The notes beneath the pieces were generated by a model, which saw nothing but the letters and a program-made list of their open reading frames with translations, was not told the DNA's origin and ran no database searches. Positions 10,501-22,200 of a stretch of 64,000 nucleotides of DNA are shown here, piece by piece (position 1 is the stretch's first letter; the number at the start of each line of letters is the position of its first letter). The stretch is from Antedon mediterranea (Eukaryota; Echinodermata; Crinoidea; Comatulida; Antedonidae): contig NC_092679.1 of NCBI RefSeq assembly GCF_964355755.1, positions 8,930,001 to 8,994,000 on the forward strand. The letters are read 5' to 3'. Both the position numbers and the translations under genes were made by a program.

Positions 10501-11723
10501 AGCGATTTGAAGCTTTTCTGTACACTTTGGTGTTTTTATGTTAACAAGTTTTTTCGAAAATCACAAAATGGTCTAAAACGTCTCCAAATGCGATTTGAAG
10601 CTATTTTAAGCACTTTGGTGTTTTTATCTTAACAAGTTTTTTCGAAAATCACAAAATGGTCTAAAACGTCTCCAAATGCGATTTGAAGCTATTCTAAGCA
10701 CTTTGGTGTTTTTATGTTAACAAGTTTTTTCAAAAATCACAAAACGGTCTAAAACGTCTCCAAATGCGATTTGAAGCTATTCTGTACACTTTGATGTTTT
10801 TATGTTAACAAGTTTTTTCAAAAATCACAAAATGGTCTAAAACGTTTCCAAATGCGATTTGAAGCTATTCAAATAGCATTTGATGTTTTGTGTGAAAATT
10901 TTCTGTCGAAATGCTCAAAATGGTCAAAAACGTTTTTAAATACGATATTAAGCTACTTTGTGCTCTTTGATGTTTTTGTGTGAAAAGTTTTATCGAAATG
11001 CTCAAAATGGTCTAAAACGGTTGCTAATGTGATTTCAAGCACTTTGATGTTTTTGTGTAACCAAGTTTTTCGAAAATCACAAAATTGTCTAAAACGTCTC
11101 CAAATGCGATTTGAAGCTATTCTGTACACTTTGATGTTTTTATGTTAACAAGTTTTTCGAAAATCACAAAATGGTCTAAAACGTCTCCAAATGCGATTTG
11201 AAGCTAATCTTAGCACTTTGGTGTTTTTATGTTAACAAGTTTTTTTGAAAATCACAAAATGGTCTAAAACGTCTCCAAATGCGATTTGAAGCTATTCTGT
11301 ACACTTTGATGTTTTTATGTTAACAAGTTTTTTCGAAAATCAAAAATGGTCTAAAACGTCTACAAATGCGATTTGAAGCTATTCTAAGCACTTTTGTGTT
11401 TTTATGTTAACAAGTTTTTTCGAAAATCACAAAATGGTCTAAAACGTCTGCAAATGCGATTTGAAGCTATTCTTAGCACATTGGTGTTTTTATTTAAACA
11501 AATTTTTTCGAAACTCACAAAATGGTCTAAAACGTCTCCAAATGCGATTTGAAGCTATTTTAAGCACTTTGGTGTTTTTGTGTTAACAAGTTTTTCGAAA
11601 TGCTCAAAATGGTCTAAAACGTTTTTAAACACGATATTAAGCTATTTTGTGCTCTTTGATGTTTTTTTGTGAAAAGTTTTAGCGAAATGCTCAAAATGGT
11701 GTAAAACGATTTCTAATGTGATT
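4529..11723. repeat. Satellite array, second block (88-bp monomers)
   Basis: The same satellite continues directly after the transposon. The first bases resume the interrupted C-type monomer at GCACTTTGATG, so the target monomer is intact apart from the insertion. All monomers keep the same orientation. C-monomer anchors (the G of AACGG or AACGA) lie at about 5200, 6332, 7462, 8594, 9196, 10064, 11019 and 11708. The stretch from 9590 onward copies 1845 onward. A local direct repeat of 604 bp (about 5830-6430, repeated from 6434) is marked by the variant CACGAAATGG at 5876 and 6480. Nothing other than satellite was seen here. Confidence 0.97.
8455..9830. repeat. Duplicated satellite block, partner of 16111-17486
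   Basis: Anchors 8594 and 9196 match 16250 and 16852 at a constant offset of 7656 bp. Shared private variants are TCTAAATGCTC (8481 and 16137), AAAATCAATAAATGG (about 9000 and 16656) and TTTACTGTTTTGTG (about 9056 and 16712). The copies differ by a one-base T-tract change near 9505 and by AACGTATCC at 9712 against AACGTCTCC. Confidence 0.8.
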
Positions 11724-11727
11724 TTAA
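11724..11727. repeat. TTAA target-site duplication, left of transposon copy 2
   Basis: Same context as copy 1: GATTTTAA followed by the AGACCCC terminus, 7829 bp downstream. Confidence 0.85.
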
Positions 11728-12353
11728 AGACCCCTTCCCTGCAATTTTGGACGTTTTTTGGAAAATAATACATATATATCACTTTAAAAACATTAAACCA
11801 TGTCATTCCTTGTCTTAAATGTACGTTTTATGGTAAATTATGATAAAAAGTGAGAAACAATGCACTACCTAAGTAGCTCGCGGCGATCGACCTCTCGTGG
11901 ACGGTCTTAGGCCTAGCCTAGCTAGGCTTAGTTTTGTAGGCCTAGCTGGTAAACATCGATAACGTACGAACATCGTACGCTAGCTATATACCTAGCCTGA
12001 CGTTGTATAGTTGCTGCATTAATTGTCTTTCTATTTTTGCCAGACTCCGTTGATACAAATTGGGGAAAACCCGGTATTTTCGCTGAAAAGTTAGGAGTCT
12101 TCCATTTGTTTTGGCTTTACGATCGATCGAAAAGTGGGCGAATTACAGGTGAAAAACAAAAATATCAATCCGCGTGCAATGCATTTTGGGATTTATAGCG
12201 GGCCGCTATAATTATTAGAATCGATTTATTTTTCACATTTTTAACCGTTTAAAGACGAAAAAAGTTATCGCAATATGACCATATAGTATTATTTTTACAT
12301 TAAATATAGTTTGTGATCTTAAATTAGATCTAAAAAACGTAGGGAATGGGGCT
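11728..12353. mobile_element. 626-bp non-autonomous DNA transposon (MITE-like), copy 2
   Basis: Same length, same termini and same target monomer as copy 1, at a constant offset of 7829 bp. Reading both copies side by side, I find a single difference: C at 4289 is T at 12118 (GGCTTCACG against GGCTTTACG). The flanking satellite is also shared on both sides. Copy 2 therefore arose by duplication of the surrounding satellite block, not by a second transposition. The near identity suggests a recent duplication or ongoing homogenisation. There is no coding capacity for a transposase. Confidence 0.87.
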
Positions 12354-12357
12354 TTAA
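12354..12357. repeat. TTAA target-site duplication, right of transposon copy 2
   Basis: TTAA between the GGGGCT terminus and the resumed satellite GCACTTTGATG, as in copy 1. Confidence 0.85.
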
Positions 12358-13789
12358 GCACTTTGATGTTTTTATGTTAACTAGTTTTTTCGAAAATCAC
12401 AAAATGGTCTAAAACGTCTCCAAATGTAATTTGAAGCTATTCTAAGCACTTGGGTGTTTTTATGTTAACAGTTTTTTCGAAAATCACAAAATGGTCTAAA
12501 ACGTTTCCAAATGCGATTTGAAGCTATTCTGTACACTTTGATGCTTTTATGGTAACAAGTTTTTTCAAAAATCACAAAATGGTCTAAAATGTCTCCAAAT
12601 GCGACTTGAAGCTATTCTAAGCACTTTGGTGTTTTTATGGAAACAATTTTTTTCGAAAATCACAAAATGGTCTAAAACGTCTCCAATAGCGATTTGAAGC
12701 TTTTCTGTACACTTTGGTGTTTTTATGTTAACAAGTTTTTTCGAAAATCACAAAATGGTCTAAAACGTTTCCAAATGCGATTTGAAGCTATTCTGTACAC
12801 TTTGATGCTTTTATGGTAACAAGTTTTTTAGAAAATCACAAAATGGTCTAAAACATCTCCAAATGCGATTTAAAGCTATTTTAAGCACTTTTGTGTTTTT
12901 GTGTAACCAAGTTTTTTCGAAAATCACAAAAGGGTCAAAAATGTCTCTAAATGCGATTTGAAGCTACTCTAAGCACTTTGGTGTTTTTATGTTAACAAGT
13001 TTTTTCGAAAATCACAAAATGGTCTAAAATGTCTCCAAATGCGATTTGAAGCTATTCTGTACACTTTGCTGTTTTGTGTGAAAAATGTTTGTCGAAATCC
13101 TCAAAATGGTCAAAAACGTTTTTAAATACGATATTAAGCTATTTTTTGCTCTTTGATGTTTTTGTGTGAAAAGTTTTATCGAAATACTCAAAATGGTCTA
13201 AAACGGTTTCTAATGTGATTTTAAGCACTTTGATGTTTTTGTGTAACCAAGTTTTTTCGAAAATCACAAAATGGTCTAAAATGTCTCCAAATGCGATTTG
13301 AAGCTATTCTAAGCACTTTGGTGTTTTTATGAAAACAATTTTTTTCGAAAATCACAAAATGGTCTAAAACGTCTCCAATAGCAATTTGAAGCTTTTCTGT
13401 ACACTTTGGTGTTTTTATGTTAACAAGTTTTTTCGAAAATCACAAAATGGTCTAAAACGTCTCCAAATGCGATTTGAAGCTATTCTGTACACTTTGATGT
13501 TTTTATGTTCACAAGTTTTTTATAAAATCACAAAATGGTATAAAACGTCTCCAAATGCGATTTGAAGCTATTCTGTACACTTTGATGTTTTTATGTTAAC
13601 AAGTTTTTTCGAAAATCACAAAAGGGTCTAAAATGTCTCGAAATGCGATTTGAAGCTATTCTAAGCACTTTGGTGTTTTTATGTTAACAAGTTTTTTCGA
13701 AAATCACAAAATGGTCTAAAACGTCTCCAAATGCGATTTGAAGCTATTCTAAGCACTTTGGTGTTTTTATATTAACAAGTTTTTTCGAA

Positions 13790-15290
13790 AATCACAAAAT
13801 GGTCTAAAACGTCTCCAAATGCGATTTGAAGCTATTTTAAGCACTTTGGTGCTTTTGTGTAACCAAGTTTTTTCGAAAATCACGAAATGGTCTAAAACGT
13901 CTCCAAATGCGATTTGAAGCTATTCTAAGCACTTTGGTGTTTTTACGTTAACAAGTTTTTTCGAAAATCACAAAATGGTCTAAAACGTCTCCAAATGCGA
14001 TTTGAAGCTATTCTGTACACTTTGATGTTTTTATGTTAACAAGTTTTTTCGAAAATCACAAAATGGTCTAAAACGTCTCCAAATGCGATTTAAAGCTATT
14101 TTAAGCACTTTTGTGTTTTTGTGTAACCAAGTTTTTTCGAAAATCACAAAAGGGTCTAAAATTTCTGTAAATGCGATTTGAAGCTATTTAAAGCACTTTG
14201 GTGTTTTTAGGTTAACAAGTTTTTTCGAAAATCACAAAATGGTCTAAAACGTCTACAAATGCGATTTGAAGCTATTCTAAGCACTTTTGTGTTTTTATGT
14301 TAACAAGTTTTTTCGAGAATCACAAAATGGTCTAAAACGTCTCCAAATGCGATTTGAAGCTATTTTAAGCACTTTGGTGTTTTTGTGTTAACAAGTTTTT
14401 CGAAATGCTCAAAATGGTCTAAAACGTCTCCAAATGCGATTTGAAGCTATTCTAAGCACTTTGGTGTTTTTATGTTAACAAGTTTTTTCGAAAATCACAA
14501 AATGGTATAAAACGTCTCCAAATGCGATTTGAAGCTATTCTAAGCACTTTGGTGTTTTTATGTTAACAAGTTTTTTCGAAAATCATAAAATGGTCTAAAA
14601 CGTTTCCAAATGCGATTTCAAGCTATTCTGTACACTTTGATGTTTTGTGTGAAAATTTTCTTTCGAAATGCTCAAAATGGTCAAAAACGTTTTTAAATAC
14701 GATATTAAGCTACTTTGTGCTCTTTGATGTTTTTGTGTGAAATGTTTTATCGAAATGCTCAAAATGTTCTAAAACGGTTTCTAATGTGATTTCAAGCACT
14801 TTGATGTTTTTGTGTAACCAAGTTTTTCGAAAATCACAAAATTGTCTAAAACGTCTCCAAATGCGATTTGAAGCTATTCTGTACACTTTGATGTTTTTAT
14901 GTTAACAAGTTTTTCGAAAATCACAAAATGGTCTAAAACGTCTCCAAATGCGATTTTAAGCTATTCTAAGCACTTTGGTGTTTTTATGTTAACAAGTTTT
15001 TTTGAAAATCACAAAATGGTCTAAAACGTCTCTAAATGCGATTTGAAGCTTTTCTGTACACTTTGATGTTTTTATGTTAACAACTTTTTTCGAAAATCAC
15101 AAAATGGTCTAAAATGTCTCCAAATGCGATTTGAAGCTATTCTAAGCACTTTGGTGTTTTTATGGAAACAATTTTTTTCGAAAATCACAAAATGGTCTAA
15201 AACGTCTCCAATAGCGATTTGAAGCTTTTCTTTACACTTTGGTGTTTTTATGTTAACAAGTTTTTTCGAAAATCACAAAATGGTCTAAAA
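13790..15290. repeat. Duplicated satellite block, partner of 19420-20920
   Basis: Offset 5630 bp. Shared markers: CACGAAATGG, AAAATTTCTGTAAATG, TTTTTAGGTTAACAAG, TTTCGAGAATC, ATGGTATAAAACG and, in C, AAAATGTTCTAAAACGG (14776 and 20406). The last marker is found only in this lineage. Confidence 0.78.
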
Positions 15291-15734
15291 CGTCTCCAAA
15301 TGCGATTTGAAGCTATTCTGTACACTTTGATGTTTTTATGTTAACAAGTGTTTTCGAAAATCACAAAATGGTCTAAAACGTCTACAAATGCGATTTGAAG
15401 CTATTCTAAGCACTTTTGTGTTTTTATGTTAACAAGTTTTTTCGAAAATCACAAAAATAAATGGTCTAAAAGGTCTGCAAATGCGATTTGAAACTATTCT
15501 TAGCACATTGGTGTTTTTATTTAAACAAATTTTTTCGAAACTCACAAAATGGTCTAAAACGTCTCCAAATGCGATTTGAAGCTATTTTAAGCACTTTGGT
15601 GTTTTTGTGTTAACAAGTTTTTCGAAATGCTCAAAATGGTCTAAAACGTTTTTAAACACGATATTAAGCTATTTTGTGCTCTTTGATGTTTTTTTGTGAA
15701 AAGTTTTAGCAAAATGCTCAAAATGGTCTAAAAC

Positions 15735-15765
15735 GATTTCTAATGTGATTTTAAGCACTTTGATG
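15735..15765. other. Example of an intact empty site for the transposon
   Basis: This C2 monomer tail reads CGATTTCTAATGTGATTTTA then AGCACTTTGATG, with a single TTAA at 15751-15754 and no insertion. The same uninterrupted sequence occurs at other C2 anchors (8594, 16250, 22663, 26456, 39159, 40977, 45924, 47304, 53368, 56204, 61397). Comparison with these fixes the element's ends and the 4-bp duplication to the base. Confidence 0.85.
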
Positions 15766-16110
15766 TTTTTATGTTAACTAGTTTTTTCGAAAATCACAAA
15801 ATGGTCTAAAACGTCTCCAAATGCGATTTGAAGCTATTTTAAGCACTTAGGTGCTTTTGTGTAACCAAGTTTTTTTGAAAATCACAAAAGGGTCTAAAAT
15901 GTCTCCAAATGTGATTTGAAGCTATTTTAAGCACTTTGGTGTTTTTGTGTTAACAAGTTTTTCGAAAATCACAAAATTGTCTAAAACGTCTCCAAATGCG
16001 ATTTGAAGCTATTCTTTACACTTTGATGTTTTTATGTTAACAAGTTTTTTAGAAAATCACAAAATGGTCTAAAACATCTCCAAATGCGATTTAAAGCTAT
16101 TTTAAGCACT

Positions 16111-17486
16111 TTGGTGTTTTTGTGTTAACAAGTTTTTCTAAATGCTCAAAATGGTCTAAAACGTTTTTAAACACGATATTAAGCTATTTTGTGCTCTTTG
16201 ATGTTTTTTTGTGAAAAGTTTTAGCGAAATGCTCAAAATGGTCTAAAACGATTTCTAATGTGATTTTAAGCACTTTGATGTTTTTATGTTAACTAGTTTT
16301 TTCGAAAATCAAAAATGGTCTAAAACGTCTCCAAATGTGATTTGAAGCTATTCTAAGCACTTTGGTGTTTTTATGTTAACAGTTTTTTCGAAAATCACAA
16401 AATGGTCTAAAACGTTTCCAAATGCGATTTGAAGCTATTCTGTACACTTTGATGTTTTTATGGTAACAAGTTTTTTAGAAAATCACAAAATGGTCTAAAA
16501 CATCTCCAAATGCGATTTAAAGCTATTTTAAGCACTTTTGTGTTTTTGTGTAACCAAGTTTTTTCGAAAATCACAAAAGGGTCTAAAATGTCTCTAAATG
16601 CGATTTGAAGCTACTCTAAGCACTTTGGTGTTTTTATGTTAACAAGTTTTTTCGAAAATCAATAAATGGTCTAAAATTTCTCCAAATGCGATTTGAAGCT
16701 ATTCTGTACACTTTACTGTTTTGTGTGAAAAATGTTTGTCGAAATCCTCAAAATGGTCAAAAACGTTTTTAAATACGATATTAAGCTATTTTGTGCTCTT
16801 TGATGTTTTTGTGTGAAAAGTTTTATCGAAATACTCAAAATGGTCTAAAACGGTTTCTAATGTGATTTTAAGCACTTTGATGTTTTTGTGTAACCAAGTT
16901 TTTTCGAAAATCACAAAATGGTCTAAAATGTCTCCAAATGCGATTTGAAGCTATTCTAAGCACTTTGGTGTTTTTATGGAAACAATTTTTTTCGAAAATC
17001 ACAAAATGGTCTAAAACGTCTCCAATAGCAATTTGAAGCTTTTCTGTACACTTTGGTGTTTTTATGTTAACAAGTTTTTTCGAAAATCACAAAATGGTCT
17101 AAAACGTCTCCCAATGCGATTTGAAGCTATTCTGTACACTTTGATGTTTTTATGTTAACAAGTTTTTTATAAAATCACAAAATGGTCTAAAACGTCTCCA
17201 AATGCGATTTGAAGCTATTCTGTACACTTTGATGTTTTTATGTTAACAAGTTTTTTCGAAAATCACAAAATGGTCTAAAACGTCTCCAAATGCGATTTGA
17301 AGCTATTTTAAGCACTTTGGTGTTTTTGTGTTAACAAGTTTTTCGAAATGCTCAAAATGGTCTAAAACGTCTCCAAATGCGATTTGAAGCTATTCTAAGC
17401 ACTTTGGTGTTTTTATGTTAACAAGTTTTTTCGAAAATCACAAAATGGTCTAAAACGTTTCCAAATGCGATTTGAAGCTATTCTGT
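16111..17486. repeat. Duplicated satellite block, partner of 8455-9830
   Basis: Constant offset of 7656 bp from its partner, which differs from the 7829-bp transposon offset. The two duplications therefore have separate boundaries or were followed by different indels. Confidence 0.8.
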
Positions 17487-19879
17487 ACACTTTGATGTTT
17501 TGTGTGAAAATTTTCTTTCGAAATGCTCAAAATGGTCAAAAACGTTTTTAAATACGATATTAAGCTACTTTGTGCTCTTTGATGTTTTTGTGTGAAATGT
17601 TTTATCGAAATGCTCAAAATGGTCTAAAACGGTTTCTAATGTGATTTCAAGCACTTTGATGTTTTTGTGTAACCAAGTTTTTCGAAAATCACAAAATTGT
17701 CTAAAACGTCTCCAAATGCGATTTGAAGCTATTCTGTACACTTTGATGTTTTTATGTTAACAAGTTTTTCGAAAATCACAAAATGGTCTAAAACGTCTCC
17801 AAATGCGATTTTAAGCTATTCTAAGCACTTTGGTGTTTTTATGTTAACAAGTTTTTTTGAAAATCACAAAATGGTCTAAAACGTCTCTAAATGCGATTTG
17901 AAGCTTTTCTGTACACTTTGATGTTTTTATGTTAACAACTTTTTTCGAAAATCACAAAATGGTCTAAAATGTCTCCAAATGCGATTTGAAGCTATTCTAA
18001 GCACTTTGGTGTTTTTATGGAAACAATTTTTTTCGAAAATCACAAAATGGTCTAAAACGTCTCCAATAGCGATTTGAAGCTTTTCTGTACACTTTGGTGT
18101 TTTTATGTTAACAAGTTTTTTCGAAAATCACAAAATGGTCTAAAACGTCTCCAAATGCGATTTGAAGCTATTCTGTACACTTTGATGTTTTTATGTTAAC
18201 TAGTTTTTTCGAAAATCACAAAATGGTCTAAAACGTCTACAAATGCGATTTGAAGCTATTCTGTACACTTTGATGTTTTTATGTTAACAAGTTTTTTCGA
18301 AAATCACAAAATGGTCTAAAACGTTTCCAAATGCGATTTGAAGCTATCCTGTACACTTTGATGTTTTGTGTGAAAATTTTCTGTCGAAATGCTCAAAATG
18401 GTCAAAAACGTTTTTAAATACGATATTAAGCTACTTTGTGCTCTTTGATGTTTTTGTGTGAAATGTTTTATCGAAATGCTCAAAATGGTCTAAAACGGTT
18501 TCTAATGTGATTTCAAGTACTTTGATGTTTTTGTATAACCAAGTTTTTCGAAAATCACAAAATTGTCTAAAACGTCTCCAAATGCAATTTGAAGCTATTC
18601 TGTACACTTTGATGTTTTTATGTTAACAAGTTTTTCGAAAATCACAAAATGGTCTAAAACGTCTCCAAATGCGATTTTAAGCTATTCTAAGCACTTTGGT
18701 GTTTTTATGTTAACAAGTTTTTCGAAAATCACAAAATTGTCTAAAACGTCTCCAAATGCGATTTGAAGCTATTCTGTACACTTTGATGTTTTTATGTTAA
18801 CAACTTTTTTCGAAAATCACAAAATGGTCTAAAATGTCTCCAAAATGCGATTTGAAGTTATTCTAAGCACTTTGGTGTTTTTATGGAAACAATTTTTTTC
18901 GAAAATCACAAAATGGTCTAAAACGTCTCCAATAGCGATTTGAAGCTTTTCTGTACACTTTGGTGTTTTTATGTTAACAAGTTTTTTCGAAAATCACAAA
19001 ATGGTCTAAAACGTCTACAAATGCGATTTGAAGCTATTCTAAGCACTTTTGTGTTTTTATGTTAACAAGTTTTTTCGAAAATCACAAAATGGTCTAAAAC
19101 GTCTGCAAATGCGATTTGAAGCTATTCTTAGCACATTGGTGTTTTTATTTAAACAAATTTTTTCGAAACTCACAAAATGGTCTAAAACGTCTCCAAATGC
19201 GATTGCAAGCTATTTTAAGCACTTTGGTATTTTTGTGTTAACAAGTTTTTCGAAATGCTCAAAATGGTCTAAAACGTTTTTAAACACGATATTAAGCTAT
19301 TTTGTGCTCTTTGATTTTTTTTTGTGAAAAGTTTTAGCGAAATGCTCAAAATGGTCTAAAACGGTTTCTAATGTGATTTCAAGCACTTTGATGTTTTTGT
19401 GTAACCAAGTTTTTTCTAAAATCACAAAATGGTCTAAAACGTCTCCAAATGCGATTTGAAGCTATTTTAAGCACTTTGGTGCTTTTGTGTAACCAAGTTT
19501 TTTCGAAAATCACGAAATGGTCTAAAACGTCTCCAAATGCGATTTGAAGCTATTCTAAGCACTTTGGTGTTTTTACGTTAACAAGTTTTTTCGAAAATCA
19601 CAAAATGGTCTAAAACGTCTCCAAATGCGATTTGAAGCTATTCTGTACACTTTGATGTTTTTATGTTAACAAGTTTTTTCGAAAATCACAAAATGGTCTA
19701 AAACGTCTCCAAATGCGATTTAAAGCTATTTTAAGCACTTTTGTGTTTTTGTGTAACCAAGTTTTTTCGAAAATCACAAAAGGGTCTAAAATTTCTGTAA
19801 ATGCGATTTAAAGCTATTTAAAGCACTTTGGTGTTTTTAGGTTAACAAGTTTTTTCGAAAATCACAAAATGGTCTAAAA

Positions 19880-21921
19880 CGTCTACAAATGCGATTTGAA
19901 GCTATTCTAAGCACTTTTGTGTTTTTATGTTAACAAGTTTTTTCGAGAATCACAAAATGGTCTAAAACGTCTCCAAATGCGATTTGAAGCTATTTTAAGC
20001 ACTTTGGTGTTTTTGTGTTAACAAGTTTTTCGAAATGCTCAAAATGGTCTAAAACGTCTCCAAATGCGATTTGAAGCTATTCTAAGCACTTTGGTGTTTT
20101 TATGTTAACAAGTTTTTTCGAAAATCACAAAATGGTATAAAACGTCTCCAAATGCGATTTGAAGCTATTCTAAGCACTTTGGTGTTTTTATGTTAACAAG
20201 TTTTTTCGAAAATCATAAAATGGTCTAAAACGTTTCCAAATGCGATTTCAAGCTATTCTGTACACTTTGATGTTTTGTGTGAAAATTTTCTTTCGAAATG
20301 CTCAAAATGGTCAAAAACGTTTTTAAATACGATATTAAGCTACTTTGTGCTCTTTGATGTTTTTGTGTGAAATGTTTTATCGAAATGCTCAAAATGTTCT
20401 AAAACGGTTTCTAATGTGATTTCAAGCACTTTGATGTTTTTGTGTAACCAAGTTTTTCGAAAATCACAAAATTGTCTAAAACGTCTCCAAATGCGATTTG
20501 AAGCTATTCTGTACACTTTGATGTTTTTATGTTAACAAGTTTTTCGAAAATCACAAAATGGTCTAAAACGTCTCCAAATGCGATTTTAAGCTATTCTAAG
20601 CACTTTGGTGTTTTTATGTTAACAAGTTTTTTTGAAAATCACAAAATGGTCTAAAACGTCTCTAAATGCGATTTGAAGCTTTTCTGTACACTTTGATGTT
20701 TTTATGTTAACAACTTTTTTCGAAAATCACAAAATGGTCTAAAATGTCTCCAAATGCGATTTGAAGCTATTCTAATCACTTTGGTGTTTTTATGGAAACA
20801 ATTTTTTTCGAAAATCACAAAATGGTCTAAAACGTCTCCAATAGCGATTTGAAGCTTTTCTGTACACTTTGGTGTTTTTCTGTTAACAAGTTTTTTCGAA
20901 AATCACAAAATGGTCTAAAACGTCTACAAATGCGATTTGAAGCTATTCTAAGCACTTTTGTGTTTTTATGTTAACAAGTTTTTTCGAGAATCACAAAATG
21001 GTCTAAAACGTCTCCAAATGCGATTTGAAGCTATTTTAAGCACTTTGGTGTTTTTGTGTTAACAAGTTTTTCGAAATGCTCAAAATGGTCTAAAACGTCT
21101 CCAAATGCGATTTGAAGCTATTCTAAGCACTTTGGTGTTTTTATGTTAACAAGTTTTTTCGAAAATCACAAAATGGTATAAAACGTCTCCAAATGCGATT
21201 TGAAGCTATTCTAAGCACTTTGGTGTTTTTATGTTAACAAGTTTTTTCGAAAATCATAAAATGGTCTAAAACGTTTCCAAATGCGATTTCAAGCTATTCT
21301 GTACACTTTGATGTTTTGTGTGAAAATTTTCTTTCGAAATGCTCAAAATGGTCAAAAACGTTTTTAAATACGATATTAAGCTACTTTGTGCTCTTTGATG
21401 TTTTTGTGTGAAATGTTTTATCGAAATGCTCAAAATGTTCTAAAACGGTTTCTAATGTGATTTCAAGCACTTTGATGTTTTTGTGTAACCAAGTTTTTCG
21501 AAAATCACAAAATTGTCTAAAACGTCTCCAAATGCGATTTGAAGCTATTCTGTACACTTTGATGTTTTTATGTTAACAAGTTTTTCGAAAATCACAAAAT
21601 GGTCTAAAACGTCTCCAAATGCGATTTTAAGCTATTCTAAGCACTTTGGTGTTTTTATGTTAACAAGTTTTTTTGAAAATCACAAAATGGTCTAAAACGT
21701 CTCTAAATGCGATTTGAAGCTTTTCTGTACACTTTGATGTTTTTATGTTAACAACTTTTTTCGAAAATCACAAAATGGTCTAAAATGTCTCCAAATGCGA
21801 TTTGAAGCTATTCTAATCACTTTGGTGTTTTTATGGAAACAATTTTTTTCGAAAATCACAAAATGGTCTAAAACGTCTCCAATAGCGATTTGAAGCTTTT
21901 CTTTACACTTTGGTGTTTTTA
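19880..21921. repeat. Tandem pair of 1041-bp (12-monomer) higher-order units
   Basis: Two adjacent copies at 19880-20920 and 20921-21921 or so. AACGTCTACAAATG with CGAGAATC recurs at offset 1041, as does the AATGTTCT C monomer (20406 and 21447). Both also carry ATTCTAATCACTTTGG in place of AAGCAC. A second tandem pair with the same offset is at about 50585-52625. Confidence 0.82.
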
Positions 21922-22179
21922 TGTTAACAAGTTTTTTCGAAAATCACAAAATGGTCTAAAACGTCTCCAAATGCGATTTGAAGCTATTCTGTACACTTTG
22001 ATGTTTTTATGTTAACAAGTTTTTTCGAAAATCACAAAATGGTCTAAAATGTCTCCAAATGCGATTTGAAGCTATTCTAAGCACTTTGGTGTTTTTATGG
22101 AAACATTTTTTTTCGAAAATCACAAAATGGTCTAAAACGTCTCCAATAGTGATTTGAAGCTTTTCTTTACACTTTGGTG

Positions 22180-22200
22180 TTTTTATGTTAAGTTTTTTCG
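22180..22200. repeat. Example of the 3-bp deletion form GTTAAGTTTTTTCG
   Basis: The usual GTTAACAAGTTTTTTCG has lost ACA. The form recurs near 22187, 25913, 32126, 38683, 40501, 42231, 42404, 44999, 52892, 54798, 55661 and 60921, in nearly all cases just after the AATAGTGATT monomer. It is a useful lineage marker. Confidence 0.85.

Larger units (their letters stand above)
9590..14065. repeat. Duplicated satellite block carrying the transposon, copy 2
   Basis: Partner of 1845-6060. It has two more monomers after the transposon and one more before it than copy 1, and lacks the 604-bp unit that copy 1 carries after 6060. Its left edge is inferred from the switch between CTAAGCACTTTGGTG (copy 1) and CTGTACACTTTGATG (copy 2) just upstream of the shared stretch. 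Confidence 0.83.

Noticed and set aside
11728-12353. Second, independent transposition event
   Set aside because: Same target base, same orientation, a constant 7829-bp offset and shared flanking variants mean it was copied with the satellite.
15450-15470. Short insertion (CACAAAAATAAATGG) as a second mobile-element footprint
   Set aside because: Only a few bases of simple A/T sequence next to an A-tract. Slippage explains it, and there is no TTAA duplication.
19049-19327. Open reading frame of 92 codons on the + strand
   Set aside because: It lies wholly within ordinary satellite monomers and its product is three degenerate versions of the same roughly 29-residue stretch read in different frames (88 is 1 modulo 3). 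It is open only because this copy has a few private changes (GATTGCAAGC and GATTTTTTTTTG). Sister units lack it, and there is no start context or homology I recognise. It is a chance frame, not a gene.
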